Below, piece by piece: positions 42,533-51,118 of a DNA stretch of 64,000 bases. This stretch comes from Streptomyces sp. NBC_00289. Lineage in GTDB: Bacteria; Actinomycetota; Actinomycetes; Streptomycetales; Streptomycetaceae. Where the stretch lies: NCBI RefSeq assembly GCF_041435115.1, contig NZ_CP108046.1:8742001-8806000 (forward strand), in the 5' to 3' direction. The notes beneath the pieces are model-generated. The model saw nothing but the letters and a program-made list of their open reading frames with translations, did not search any database and was not told the origin of the DNA. Made by a program: the position numbers and the translations under genes. Within the stretch, counting starts at the first letter, position 1. The number at the start of each line of letters is the position of its first letter.

Positions 42533-44071
42533 TCACCCGGCGATCGTGCGGTCGGAGTCCCAGTAGGGGCGGCGCATCGCCCGCTTGTCGAGCTTGCCCA
42601 TGGCGTTGCGGACGAGTTCCGGGACGAGCTCGTACGACTTCGGGCACTTGTACGCGGCCAGCCGCTCGCGGCAGAACGCGTCCAGTTCCCCGTCCGCGGG
42701 CCCGCTGTCGCCGGTCGGCACGACCAGGGCACGCAGCGACTCGCCGAAGTCGGGGTCGGGCACGCCGATGACCGCGACCTCGGCGACCGACGGATGTTCG
42801 CGCAGGACCGCCTCGCTCTCCGCCGGATACAGGTTCACCCCGCCGGAGACCACGACGTCCGCGGCCCGGTCGGTGATGAAGATGTAGCCGTCCCGGTCGA
42901 CGTAGCCGATGTCGCCGAGGGTGAAGACGCCGGGTGCCACGTACGCGGCCCTGGTCTTCTCGGGGTCCGCGTGGTAGCTCACGCCGCGGCCCTCCGGCGC
43001 CCGGAACGCCAGCAGTCCGAGTTCCCCGGCCGGCAGGGGGCTGCCGTCGTCCCCGGTCACCAGGACGTCGAAGGGCGGCTGGACGCGCCCCACCGAGCCG
43101 GGGTGCTCCAGCCACTCGGTGCTGTCGATGCGCGCGACCGTGCCCGCCTCGCTGGCGCCGTAGGACTCGGTGAGCACCGGGCCGAACCAGTCGATCATGG
43201 CCCGTTTGACCTCCGGGGGGCAGGCGGAGCCGGTGTGCGAGACCTGGATCAGGCTGGAGACGTCGTAACGGGAGCGGATCTCCTCGGGCAGGGCGAGGAG
43301 CCGGGTGAAGTGGGTCGGCACCATCACCGTCGAGGTGACCCGCCAGCGCTCCACGCGGTGCAGGAACGACTCGGCGTCGAATCTGCCGAGGATCATCACC
43401 GGCCGGCCGGCCGCGAGGTGGCGCAGCGCGGTGAGCGGGCCGTTGTGCTGGAGGGGCCCGCACACGAGATGGGGGCCGGGTGGGAAGCCGGGGCGGGCCG
43501 ACACCGCCTCCAGGTAGGTGATGCTGTCCGTCGCCGGACCCCGGACCCAGCGCACCTCGGTGCCGCGGGCCCGCCCCGTGGTGCCCGAGGTGTAGACGAG
43601 CGGGGGGCGGGCCGGGCGGGCCGCGGGTATCGGCACGGGTTCCGCTCCGGCGAGCCACTGGCTCCAGTCGAGGGTGCCGTCCTTTGCCGGCGTCCCGTGC
43701 ACGACGACCGGGAGGCTGAGCTCCGCGCCTGCCTGCCGGGCGGCCGACTCGCCCGCCGGGCCGCTGATCACGGCTTTCGCGCCCGCGTCGGTGAGCAGGT
43801 CGATGAGCTCCCGGGCGGTCAGCTGCCGGGAGGCGGCCACCGTGCCGACGCCGGCCCGCAGTCCGGCGAGGTGGGCCACCAGCGTGGCCACGGCGTTGTC
43901 GCCGAGGACGGCGACCCGGTCCTGCGGTCCCGGCGCGACCTCCAGCAGCCGTCCGGTCAGGCGTGCCACCTGGTCGGCCAGCCGGGACCAGGACAGGCTC
44001 TCGGCGTCGTCGCCCAGGGCGATCGCGTTCGGCAGTTCGCGGGCGCGCAGGTCGAGTGGCTGTAGGGACAT
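42533..44071 (-). CDS. AMP-binding acyl-CoA synthetase/ligase
   Basis: A 512-aa ANL enzyme: P-loop LVYTSGTTGRARGTEV, the fatty-acyl or aryl-binding QVSHTGSACPPEVKRAMIDWFG, ESYGASEAG, GDIGYVDRDGYIFITDRAADVVVSGGVNLYP (A8 hinge) and the catalytic Lys in NAMGKLDKRAM. It would activate a carboxylic acid as CoA thioester at the cost of ATP to AMP. The motif set is the medium/long-chain FadD-like branch, so substrates with a cyclic carboxylate side chain are also possible. GGAGG stands before the ATG. Divergent from the acyl-CoA dehydrogenase gene. Confidence 0.92.
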   Translation of the reverse strand: MSLQPLDLRARELPNAIALGDDAESLSWSRLADQVARLTGRLLEVAPGPQDRVAVLGDNAVATLVAHLAGLRAGVGTVAASRQLTARELIDLLTDAGAKAVISGPAGESAARQAGAELSLPVVVHGTPAKDGTLDWSQWLAGAEPVPIPAARPARPPLVYTSGTTGRARGTEVRWVRGPATDSITYLEAVSARPGFPPGPHLVCGPLQHNGPLTALRHLAAGRPVMILGRFDAESFLHRVERWRVTSTVMVPTHFTRLLALPEEIRSRYDVSSLIQVSHTGSACPPEVKRAMIDWFGPVLTESYGASEAGTVARIDSTEWLEHPGSVGRVQPPFDVLVTGDDGSPLPAGELGLLAFRAPEGRGVSYHADPEKTRAAYVAPGVFTLGDIGYVDRDGYIFITDRAADVVVSGGVNLYPAESEAVLREHPSVAEVAVIGVPDPDFGESLRALVVPTGDSGPADGELDAFCRERLAAYKCPKSYELVPELVRNAMGKLDKRAMRRPYWDSDRTIAG

Positions 44072-44334
44072 GAAGCCTCCGGCGCTCCTGGTTCGTTCTC
44101 TCCCGCGCTCCACCGGTTGCACCCGGGTCTGCCCAGCGGCCGGGCAGAGGGGAGAGTCGACGCCAAGACTGTAGCGTTTATCAAGAAAGTACGGAACACT
44201 CTGACCCGGGTCGGAGGCACATCCCCTGTTGAGCCCATCTCGTGCTCCGCTCCGAGCCGCCGTTACTGAAGCAGCCGTCTGGTAAGTGCCGTCCGGGCGA
44301 GTGCCGTCCGGACCCGTGTGCCGAGGAGGTCACC
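44072..44334. promoter_or_regulatory. Divergent promoter region of ligase and acyl-CoA dehydrogenase genes
   Basis: The 263-bp gap contains a perfect 10-bp palindrome GACCCGGGTC (44205-44214) and on the minus strand a -10-like TACAGT (plus coordinates 44168-44173) with TTCCGT 17 bp upstream as a weak -35. The segment AGAAAGTACGGAAC (44184-44197) resembles one in the Rieske-2/VOC divergent region (60134-60147). Confidence 0.4.
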
Positions 44335-45579
44335 ATGCCCCAACCGACCCTGGACGAGTGGCGGGGTGAGGTCCGGCAGTGGCTGACCACGATGCTCGAA
44401 CCCCGGCAGGCGGCCGGGACGACCGGTCACGCCGCGGCCGATCTCGCCGTCTTCCACAATCTCCCGGACGGCGAGGAGCGGCGGCTGCTCGACCGCTGCC
44501 GCGCCTATCAGCGAGCCCGGCACGACGCCGGCTACCAGGCCCTCACCCTGCCCCGGGAGAACGGCGGCCCGGGCCTGACCGCCGCCCACGCGGCCGTCTT
44601 CGCCGAGGAGGAGTCGGCGTTCGACGTACCGCCCTCCACCGAGCTGATCAGCGTCACCGTGCGGCTGGTCGCCATGTCGGTCTCCCTCTTCGGGACACCC
44701 GAGCAGCGCGAGACCTACGCACGTGCCTTTCTCCGTACGGACCTGCTGGCCTGTCAGCTCTTCAGCGAACCCGGGGCCGGTTCCGACCTGGCCGCACTGC
44801 GCACCCGCGCCCGGCGCGAGAGCGGGGGAGACTGGGTGATCGACGGCCAGAAGGTGTGGACCTCGGGCGCCCAGTTCGCCGACCACGGCCTGCTGCTCGC
44901 CCGTACCGACCCCGACGTCGTCAAACAGGCCGGCATCACCGCCTTCCTCGTCCCCATGGACAGCCCGGGAGTGGAGATCCGTCCCATCCGCCAGATGAGC
45001 GGCGGCGCCTCGTTCAACGAGGTCTTCCTCAGTGGCGTACGCGTACCCGACGCGGTGCGCGTCGGACGCCCCGGCCAGGGCTGGGAGGTCGCCAACGCCA
45101 CCCTCGCCTTCGAACGCACCGCCTCCGGCTCCGGGAACCGGCGCAAGGGCGGCACCTTCGACGACGTACTCGCCCTCGCGCGCACGCTGCACCGCACCGG
45201 GGACCCGCTGGTACGCCAGCGCCTCGCCGACCTGTATGTGCGCACCGCGCTGCGGGCCGCCACGGTGGAACGCGTCGCGCGGGCGAGCGCGGCCGGCGGA
45301 CGGCCGGGACCCGAGGCCTCGCTGACCAAGCTCATGGCATCCGACCTGCTCACCCGCACCGGACAGGCCGCCGCCGAACTCATGGGCGCCCGCATCACCG
45401 CCGACACCGGCGAGGCGGGCACCTTCGCCTGGACGCAACACCTCCTCGGCGCCCCCGGCTACCGGCTGGCCGGCGGCACCGACCAGATCCAGCGCAACCT
45501 GATCGGCGAGCGGGTCCTGAAACTGCCCGGCGAGCCGAGGGTCGACCGGGTGCCGTTCTCCGAACTGTCCGGCAACTGA
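44335..45579 (+). CDS. Acyl-CoA dehydrogenase
   Basis: A 414-aa ACAD: N-terminal helices; LACQLFSEPGAGSDLAALRT and DWVIDGQKVWTSGAQFADHGLLLART (FAD/substrate middle domain); C-terminal FERTASGSGNRRKGG and APGYRLAGGTDQIQRNLIGERVLKLP. The last motif is GGTDQIQRN in place of the commoner GGTDEIQRN. Catalytic base position therefore needs checking. It would introduce a 2,3-double bond in the CoA ester made by the divergent ligase. GAGGAGG precedes the ATG. First gene of a plus-strand trio with an SDR and a ThuA-like gene. Confidence 0.92.
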   Translation: MPQPTLDEWRGEVRQWLTTMLEPRQAAGTTGHAAADLAVFHNLPDGEERRLLDRCRAYQRARHDAGYQALTLPRENGGPGLTAAHAAVFAEEESAFDVPPSTELISVTVRLVAMSVSLFGTPEQRETYARAFLRTDLLACQLFSEPGAGSDLAALRTRARRESGGDWVIDGQKVWTSGAQFADHGLLLARTDPDVVKQAGITAFLVPMDSPGVEIRPIRQMSGGASFNEVFLSGVRVPDAVRVGRPGQGWEVANATLAFERTASGSGNRRKGGTFDDVLALARTLHRTGDPLVRQRLADLYVRTALRAATVERVARASAAGGRPGPEASLTKLMASDLLTRTGQAAAELMGARITADTGEAGTFAWTQHLLGAPGYRLAGGTDQIQRNLIGERVLKLPGEPRVDRVPFSELSGN

Positions 45580-45593
45580 ACCCGACACCGCGG

Positions 45594-45660
45594 GCATTGA
45601 CGCGACATCACAGGCACTGACGCAACACCACACGCACTGACGCAACACCACAGGCACTGA
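45594..45660. repeat. 20-bp tandem repeat between coding regions
   Basis: Three consecutive 20-bp units (45594-45613, 45614-45633, 45634-45653) and a partial fourth, consensus GCACTGACGCAACACCACAG. Units two and three differ at one base. A diverged copy may overlap the end of the acyl-CoA dehydrogenase gene, whose stop is in a similar AACTGA context. The last partial unit runs into the GAGGAG used for the next gene. Confidence 0.75.
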
Positions 45661-45672
45661 GGAGTGACAGCG

Positions 45673-46437
45673 ATGGATCTGGGACTGACAGGAGCGAGGG
45701 CGCTGGTGACCGGCGCGAGCCGGGGCATCGGCCGGGCGATCGCGGGCACGCTGGCCGCCGAGGGCTGCGCCCTGGCGCTGTGCGCCCGCGGCGAGGAGGC
45801 CCTCGCGAAGGCCGCCGCCGAACTGCGCGGCGAGGGGGCGACGGTGTTCGCCGAGTCGGTCGACGTCACCGACCCGGCCGCGCTCGCGGGCTTCGTGGAG
45901 CGGGCGGCCGGTGAACTCGGCGGCCTGGACCTGCTGGTGTCCAACGTCTCGGCGGGCAACGTCAAGGGCCCCGAGTCGTGGGAGGCCAGCCTGCGCGGCG
46001 ACCTCGTCCCGTTCGCGGGACTCGTCGAGGCGGCCCTGCCGTACCTGGAGGCCTCCGACCGGGCGGCCGTCGTGGCCATCGGCACGACCAACGCCTCCGA
46101 CACCGCCCGCCCGGCCGGAGCCAACTCGTACTCCGCCCTGAAGGCCGCCGTGGTGCAGCACGCCTCCGCCCTGGCCCACGCGCTCGCTCCCCAGGGCATC
46201 CGGGTCAACACCGTCTCGCCCGGCCCCATCGACTTCCCCGGCGGTGCCTGGGAGACCATCCGCAGCAGCCGCCCGGAGGTGTACGAGGAGGTCCTCGCCA
46301 AGTTGCCGATCGGCCGTTACGGCACCGCGGAGGACGTCGCCGCCGCGGTGGCGTTCCTGCTCGGCCGGACCGGCTCCTTCTGCGTGGGAGTCAACCTCGT
46401 GGTGGACGGCGGGCTGCTCACCCGCGTCCAGTACTGA
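45673..46437 (+). CDS. SDR oxidoreductase (3-oxoacyl reductase-like)
   Basis: A 254-aa short-chain dehydrogenase: NADP-binding ALVTGASRGIGRAIAGTLAAEG, LVSNVSAGN in place of the usual NNAG, VVAIGTTNASD with a Thr/Ser in the catalytic Ser position, YSALKAAVVQHASAL (YxxxK), TVSPGPIDFPGGAWE. The NVSAG and altered Ser strand mark a specialised subfamily, not housekeeping FabG. Start at ATG 45673, 9 nt after GAGGAG (45658-45663); GTG 45664 is too close to the RBS. Second gene of the ACAD-SDR-ThuA unit. Confidence 0.85.
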   Translation: MDLGLTGARALVTGASRGIGRAIAGTLAAEGCALALCARGEEALAKAAAELRGEGATVFAESVDVTDPAALAGFVERAAGELGGLDLLVSNVSAGNVKGPESWEASLRGDLVPFAGLVEAALPYLEASDRAAVVAIGTTNASDTARPAGANSYSALKAAVVQHASALAHALAPQGIRVNTVSPGPIDFPGGAWETIRSSRPEVYEEVLAKLPIGRYGTAEDVAAAVAFLLGRTGSFCVGVNLVVDGGLLTRVQY

Positions 46438-46440
46438 GCC

Positions 46441-47241
46441 GTGGCGGGCCCGGCCGGCCGCCTGGACGCCGTACTGGTCTGCGGCGGGAGGTGGCACGAC
46501 TTCGACTACGCGCGGCTGCGGCTGCTGGAGATGCTGGACGAACACCCCCGGGTGCGCACCACCGTCCACCAGGACTACGACTGCGAACGCGCACTGGAGG
46601 CGGCCGACCTGCTGGTGACGTACACCTGCGACGTGCGGCCCCGCCCCTCCCAGCGGGCCGCCCTGGCCCGCTTCGTCCGGCGGGGCGGCCGCTGGCTCGC
46701 CCTGCACGGCACCAACTCGGTGATCGAGGCGCCCGCCAGGGGCGGGCCCCGGGTCTTCACCACCCCGCGGGTGTTCGGCGAGCTGGCCGGGGTGCTCGGC
46801 AGCCAGTTCCTGGCCCACCCGCCGATCGAGCCGTACGAGATACGGGTGACCCGGCCGGACCACCCGCTGGTCGAGGGCGTCGAACCGTTCACGGTGACCG
46901 ACGAGTTGTACGTGTGCGAGCTGCACGGGGAGTTGGAGGTGCTGCTGCACGCCGAGTACACGGGGCCGTGCCGCGGGTTCGCGGAGGGTGACACCGCGGC
47001 GCTCGACGACACGCCCCGACCGGTGCTGTACCTCAAGCGGCACGGCCTCGGCGAGGTCTGCTACTTCACCCTCGGCCACTGCCGAGGCCGCTACGACGTG
47101 CAGGACCTCGGCGTGGACGACACCGGGCGCGTGGACCGGGGGCCCTGGCGGACGCCGGAGTTCCTGACCGTGCTCGGACGCTGCGTGGAGCGGGCGGTGG
47201 GTGCGCCGCGACCGGTCACCGGGCCGGCCCCCGCCCACTGA
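46441..47241 (+). CDS. ThuA-like domain protein
   Basis: A 266-aa protein with the ThuA (glutamine-amidotransferase-like) fold: VLVCGGRWHDFDYARLRLLEML, LLVTYTCDVRPRPSQRAALARFVRRGGRWLALHGTNS, FTVTDELYVCELHG and VCYFTLGHCRGRYD. The elbow Cys/Ser position reads LHGTNS. ThuA family proteins are often found in sugar or polyol catabolic regions and their reaction is unresolved. It starts 3 bp after the SDR stop, so translation is probably coupled. Confidence 0.8.
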   Translation: MAGPAGRLDAVLVCGGRWHDFDYARLRLLEMLDEHPRVRTTVHQDYDCERALEAADLLVTYTCDVRPRPSQRAALARFVRRGGRWLALHGTNSVIEAPARGGPRVFTTPRVFGELAGVLGSQFLAHPPIEPYEIRVTRPDHPLVEGVEPFTVTDELYVCELHGELEVLLHAEYTGPCRGFAEGDTAALDDTPRPVLYLKRHGLGEVCYFTLGHCRGRYDVQDLGVDDTGRVDRGPWRTPEFLTVLGRCVERAVGAPRPVTGPAPAH

Positions 47242-47250
47242 GCGCGACCA

Positions 47251-47306
47251 GGACACGGCCCGGTCCCGGCCCCCTCGCGTACGGGGGCCGGGACCGGGCC
47301 GTGTCC
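47251..47306. terminator. Strong bidirectional terminator hairpin, 24-bp arms
   Basis: A perfect inverted repeat with arms at 47251-47274 and 47283-47306 and an 8-nt loop (TCGCGTAC), between the convergent ThuA-like and alcohol dehydrogenase genes. The outer base pairs read GGACACGG/CCGTGTCC. There is no T-tract, as is usual in high-GC actinobacterial terminators. Confidence 0.85.
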
Positions 47307-47309
47307 GGC

Positions 47310-48353
47310 TCAGCCGTGCGGCAGTACCACCACGCGGCCACTGATCTTCCCGGCGTGCAGGCGCTCGTACGCCAGCGGGGCGTCCTCGATCGTGAAGGTC
47401 TCGATGTGCGAGGAGACCACACCCTGCCGGGCGAGTTCGAGCACCTCGACGAGTTCCCCGCGGCTGCCCCAGTAGGGGGCGGAGGCGGACACCTCGAAGG
47501 GCAGGCCGCCGCCGAAGCCGACCGCGAAGGTGCCGCCGCCGATACCGACGACGGTCACATCGCCCGCCACCGCCACCGAAGCGGCGGCCACCGCGAGGGT
47601 CGCCTCCACCCCCACGAAGTCCAGCACCACCTCGGCCCCGATGCCGCTGGTCAGTTCCCGCACCCGGACAGCCGCCCCGTCGTCGGAGAGTAGCGTCTCG
47701 TGGGCGCCGACGGCGCGCGCCAGCTCCAGCTTCTCCTTGCTCACGTCGAGGGCGACCACCCGGGCCGGCGTCAGAGCACGCAGCAGCTGTACGGCGAGAT
47801 GACCCAGGCCGCCGACGCCGATCACCACCGCGGTACTGCCCGGCACGAGCTTGCGCAGCGAGGCGCGGATCGCGTGGTACGGCGTCAGACCGGCGTCGGT
47901 GAGCGGTGCGGCCTGCACCGGGTCCAGGCCGTTCAGCGGCACCAGATGGCGCGGTGAGTCCACCACCATGTACTCCGCGAGAGCGCCCGGGGAGCCGAGG
48001 CCGGGCGGCATGATGCCGAGCCCGGCGGCGTGCGGACAGCAGTTCTCCTTGCCCTGCGCGCACTTGCGGCAGCGCCCGCAGCCCCAGGGCCCGTACACCG
48101 CCACGTCGTCGCCCTCGGCCACCCCGGTGGCCCCGGTGCCCAGGGCCGCGACGGTACCGACCCCCTCGTGTCCGAGCGTCATCGGCAGCGGATAGGGGAA
48201 CTGCTCCCCGGGCCAGCTCATGACCGCCAGATCCGAGTGGCACAGCCCCGCGGCCGTCACCTTCAACAGCACCTGGCCCGGGCCTGGTTCGGGCACCGGG
48301 ACCTCGACGACCTCGGGTGCGGCGCCCACCGTGCGGTACTGGACGGCCTTCAT
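47310..48353 (-). CDS. Zinc-type NAD(P)-dependent alcohol dehydrogenase
   Basis: A 347-aa MDR enzyme: catalytic zinc region GLCHSDLAVM and GHEGVGTVAALG; structural zinc Cys in WGCGRCRKCAQGKENCC; Rossmann GVGGLGHLAVQLLRA with VALDVSKEK; and GVVSSHIETFTIEDAPLAYERL. This resembles AdhP/Rhodococcus-type alcohol dehydrogenases. It is immediately upstream of nothing on its strand but is the last gene of the ABC importer unit (1 bp separates it from the permease stop), so it likely oxidises the imported substrate or a product. Confidence 0.88.
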   Translation of the reverse strand: MKAVQYRTVGAAPEVVEVPVPEPGPGQVLLKVTAAGLCHSDLAVMSWPGEQFPYPLPMTLGHEGVGTVAALGTGATGVAEGDDVAVYGPWGCGRCRKCAQGKENCCPHAAGLGIMPPGLGSPGALAEYMVVDSPRHLVPLNGLDPVQAAPLTDAGLTPYHAIRASLRKLVPGSTAVVIGVGGLGHLAVQLLRALTPARVVALDVSKEKLELARAVGAHETLLSDDGAAVRVRELTSGIGAEVVLDFVGVEATLAVAAASVAVAGDVTVVGIGGGTFAVGFGGGLPFEVSASAPYWGSRGELVEVLELARQGVVSSHIETFTIEDAPLAYERLHAGKISGRVVVLPHG

Positions 48354-48354
48354 G

Positions 48355-49485
48355 TCAGATCTCCTCGGTCGGGACGGGGGACGGGCCCTCCGGCGTGGAG
48401 CCCGCGCCGTGCTGGGGAGGTTTCCGGCGCCGCAGCACGGCCGGCAGGGCGATCCGCCCACCCGTGAGGACGAGCGCGACGATCAGGACCGAGCCGGTGA
48501 ACAGGCTCGCGGCCCACTGCGCACTGGTGGCGAGCCCGAGACCGGTGATGCCGGTGCCGAGCAGCAGGACCGCGATCACCGTGCCCCAGGCGTTGAAGCG
48601 GCCCGCGCGCAGCTGGGTCGCCCCGACGAAGGCCGCCGCGTAGGCCGACAGCAGATACGGGGTGCCGGCGGTCGGCGATCCGGATCCCACCGAGGAAGCG
48701 AAGACGACTCCGGCGACTCCGGCGAGCAGCGCGGACGCCACCAGGGTCAGGAAGCGCAGCCGGTCGGTGCGGACGCCCTGCAACCGCGCCGCGTCGGTGT
48801 TGAAGCCGGTCGCGTACAACCGGCGTCCGGTGGCGGTGTGTTCCAGCAGGAACCAGATGGCCGTCGCGGCGACGAGCAGATACAGCACGGGCAGCGTGAT
48901 GCCGCCCACGTCCAGTTGGGCGATGCTCGAGAACGGTTTGGCCAGCAGCTGGAGCCCGGTGATGGAGCTGTCGTTGGTGACCATCGTGATCAGGGACTGG
49001 GTCAGCGCGCCGGTCGCCAGGGTGGCGATGAACGAGTCCACCCGCAGCACCACGACCACGATGCCGTTGACCACTCCGACGAGCAGTGCGGCGGTCATCG
49101 ACAGGGTGATCGCGGCGCCGGGGCCGAAGCCGCCGGAGACCAGGAGATGGGCGGTCAGCACGCTGGTGAGCGACATCGTGTAGGCGACCGACAGGTCGAA
49201 GACCCGTGCGGCCAGGGGCAGTACGACGCTCAGCGCGACGAGCCCGGCCACGGCGTTGCCGTTGAGGACCTGCTTGACGGTGGCGGAGGTCGGGAACGTG
49301 TCCGGCGCCCACACCGAGAAGAGCACGACGATCAGCAGCCACACGTACACGACGCCGATGTTGCGGAAGGACAGGGCGGCCACCGCCCGCCGGCCCAGGG
49401 CGCCCAGTGGCCCGGCTGGGGACACCGCGGGCAGGTCCGGTCCGCTCGGCCGGAGCCCCGCGGCCCGGGTCGGGGATGATGTCAT
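48355..49485 (-). CDS. Ribose-type ABC transporter permease
   Basis: A 376-aa BPD_transp_2 permease (RbsC/XylH-like): ten or so helices beginning IGVVYVWLLIVVLFSVWAPDTF, VVLPLAARVFDLSVAYTMSLTSVLTAHLL, ATLATGALTQSLITMVT, and the cytoplasmic EAA-like loop TGRRLYATGFNTDAARLQGV with FVGATQLRAGRFNAWGTVIAVLLLGTGITGLGL. It forms the membrane channel with the ATPase encoded 2 bp upstream. A C-terminal basic/proline tail is longer than usual. Confidence 0.9.
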   Translation of the reverse strand: MTSSPTRAAGLRPSGPDLPAVSPAGPLGALGRRAVAALSFRNIGVVYVWLLIVVLFSVWAPDTFPTSATVKQVLNGNAVAGLVALSVVLPLAARVFDLSVAYTMSLTSVLTAHLLVSGGFGPGAAITLSMTAALLVGVVNGIVVVVLRVDSFIATLATGALTQSLITMVTNDSSITGLQLLAKPFSSIAQLDVGGITLPVLYLLVAATAIWFLLEHTATGRRLYATGFNTDAARLQGVRTDRLRFLTLVASALLAGVAGVVFASSVGSGSPTAGTPYLLSAYAAAFVGATQLRAGRFNAWGTVIAVLLLGTGITGLGLATSAQWAASLFTGSVLIVALVLTGGRIALPAVLRRRKPPQHGAGSTPEGPSPVPTEEI

Positions 49486-49486
49486 G

Positions 49487-51055
49487 TCACTCGGTTCCTT
49501 CCATGGCGTGGAGCAGCGCGCGTTCGGTGATGTCCCGGCCGCTGATCTCCCGGACGATCCGACCGTCCCGTACCACCAGGACGCGGGTGCACAGGGCGAG
49601 CAGGTCCTCGGTGTCGGTCGAGGACACGATCACCCCCATGCCGTCGTCGGCCTGCCGTTCGATCAGGTCGTACAACTGGAGGCGGGTGGCGATGTCGACG
49701 CCCGCCGTGGGCTCGCACAGCACCAGTACCGGCGGCCGCTGGGCCAGGCAGCGGGCCATGACGACCTTCTGCTGGTTGCCGCCGCTCAGGGTGGTGATCC
49801 GGGCGCCGCGTCCTGCCGTGCGCACCCCCACCCGCCGGATCCACTCCTCGGCGAGCGAGGCTTCCCGGCGCCGGCGCAGTCGTCCGCTGCGGGCGCGGAG
49901 CCGGTCCAGCAGCGGCAGGGTGAGGTTCTCCCCGACGGAGAAGTCGCCGATGACACCCTCGCCGGCCCGGTCCGCGGGGACGAGCGGGATGCCCAGCCCG
50001 TCGGCGGCCCTGGCCTCGGTCCAGTGCCGGGAACGCTGCGGGATCCGTACGCTCCCGCGCACCGGCCCCGGGTGCGCCCCGCACACGGCGTACGGCACGG
50101 CTTCGTGGCCGGAGCCGACCAGGCCGGTGATGCCCAGCCGTTCGCCCCGCGCCAGGTCGAAGCCGACGCCGCGCAACGGGCCGGCCCACAGGTCACGCAC
50201 CTCCAGGACCGTCTCGGCGGGGCCCGGGGAGACCCGCGGCCGGTACTCGGTCTCCATCTCCTCGCCCGCCATCAGTTCCGCCAGCGACCGGGGGGTGAGC
50301 TCGGCGACCCGGCGGGTGGCGATCCGGCGTCCGCCGCGGATCACGGTGACGCGGTCCGCCAGCGCGAAGATCTCGTCCATGCGGTGCGAGACGTACAGGA
50401 CACTGGCCCCGGCGGCGCGGACCTCGCGCACGATGTCGAAGAGCCGGGCCACTTCACCGGGTGGCAGTACGGCGGTTGGCTCGTCGAGCACCAGGACGCC
50501 GCGCCGGCCCTCCCAGCCCTGCAGGGCGGCGGCGATGGCCACCACCGCGCGCTGCACCGGGGTGGCGGCCGACAGGGGACGGCGTACGTCGATGCCGAGG
50601 CCGAACCGCTCGACCAGGGCCGCCGTCCGGCGCTCCATCTCCGGCCAGCGGATGTTGCCGAGGGCCGTGCGGGCGAAGCCGCGGCTGAGCGCGAGGTTGT
50701 CCGTGGCGCTCAGCTCGTCGACCAGCCCCAGTTCCTGGTGGACGAAACGGAGCCGGTCGTGCCGCGAACCGGTCACCTGTCCCAGGTCGAACGGCTCGCC
50801 GTCGAGTTCGGCGACCGCTCGGGAGTCCGCGTGGTGGTAGCCGGCCAGGATCTTGATGAGGGTCGACTTGCCGGAGCCGTTGGGCCCGATCAGCGCGTGG
50901 ATCTCGCCCTGGGCGATCTCGAGGTCGACGTCGTCGAGCGCCTGGGTCCCGCCGAACCGTTTCGACAGCCCGGACACCCGCAGCACGGGCCGGTCGGTTC
51001 CGCCGCGCTGTTCTGCCGCCCCGCGCGTTGTCTCCGGTGACGTGTCAGCGTGCAC
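49487..51055 (-). CDS. Sugar-type ABC transporter ATPase with two NBDs (RbsA-like)
   Basis: A 522-aa fused dimer of nucleotide-binding domains. The first has Walker A GPNGSGKSTLIK and Walker B VLVLDEPTAVL, but its signature reads LSAATPVQR in place of LSGGQ. The second lacks a real Walker A (ITGLVGSGHEAV) and has signature LSGGNQQKVVMARCL and Walker B VLVLCEPTAGVD, where C replaces D. Such asymmetry is normal in the RbsA/MglA family; the degree in domain one is marked. GTG start 51055. Confidence 0.88.
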   Translation of the reverse strand: MHADTSPETTRGAAEQRGGTDRPVLRVSGLSKRFGGTQALDDVDLEIAQGEIHALIGPNGSGKSTLIKILAGYHHADSRAVAELDGEPFDLGQVTGSRHDRLRFVHQELGLVDELSATDNLALSRGFARTALGNIRWPEMERRTAALVERFGLGIDVRRPLSAATPVQRAVVAIAAALQGWEGRRGVLVLDEPTAVLPPGEVARLFDIVREVRAAGASVLYVSHRMDEIFALADRVTVIRGGRRIATRRVAELTPRSLAELMAGEEMETEYRPRVSPGPAETVLEVRDLWAGPLRGVGFDLARGERLGITGLVGSGHEAVPYAVCGAHPGPVRGSVRIPQRSRHWTEARAADGLGIPLVPADRAGEGVIGDFSVGENLTLPLLDRLRARSGRLRRRREASLAEEWIRRVGVRTAGRGARITTLSGGNQQKVVMARCLAQRPPVLVLCEPTAGVDIATRLQLYDLIERQADDGMGVIVSSTDTEDLLALCTRVLVVRDGRIVREISGRDITERALLHAMEGTE

Positions 51056-51118
51056 CGCTGCTCCCTCCGTCGATGGGCGCCGCCGCCGGCACGCTGCCGG
51101 CGGCGGGGGCCGCGTCGG

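Noticed and set aside
45594..45660. Possible CRISPR-like array
   Set aside because: Repeats are directly adjacent with no spacers and sit between coding genes with no cas genes.
44263..48243. Long open minus-strand frame of over 1,300 codons
   Set aside because: It lies antisense to the acyl-CoA dehydrogenase, SDR and ThuA-like genes and across the alcohol dehydrogenase in another frame; composition is Arg/Gly/Ala-rich as in GC-rich antisense shadows.
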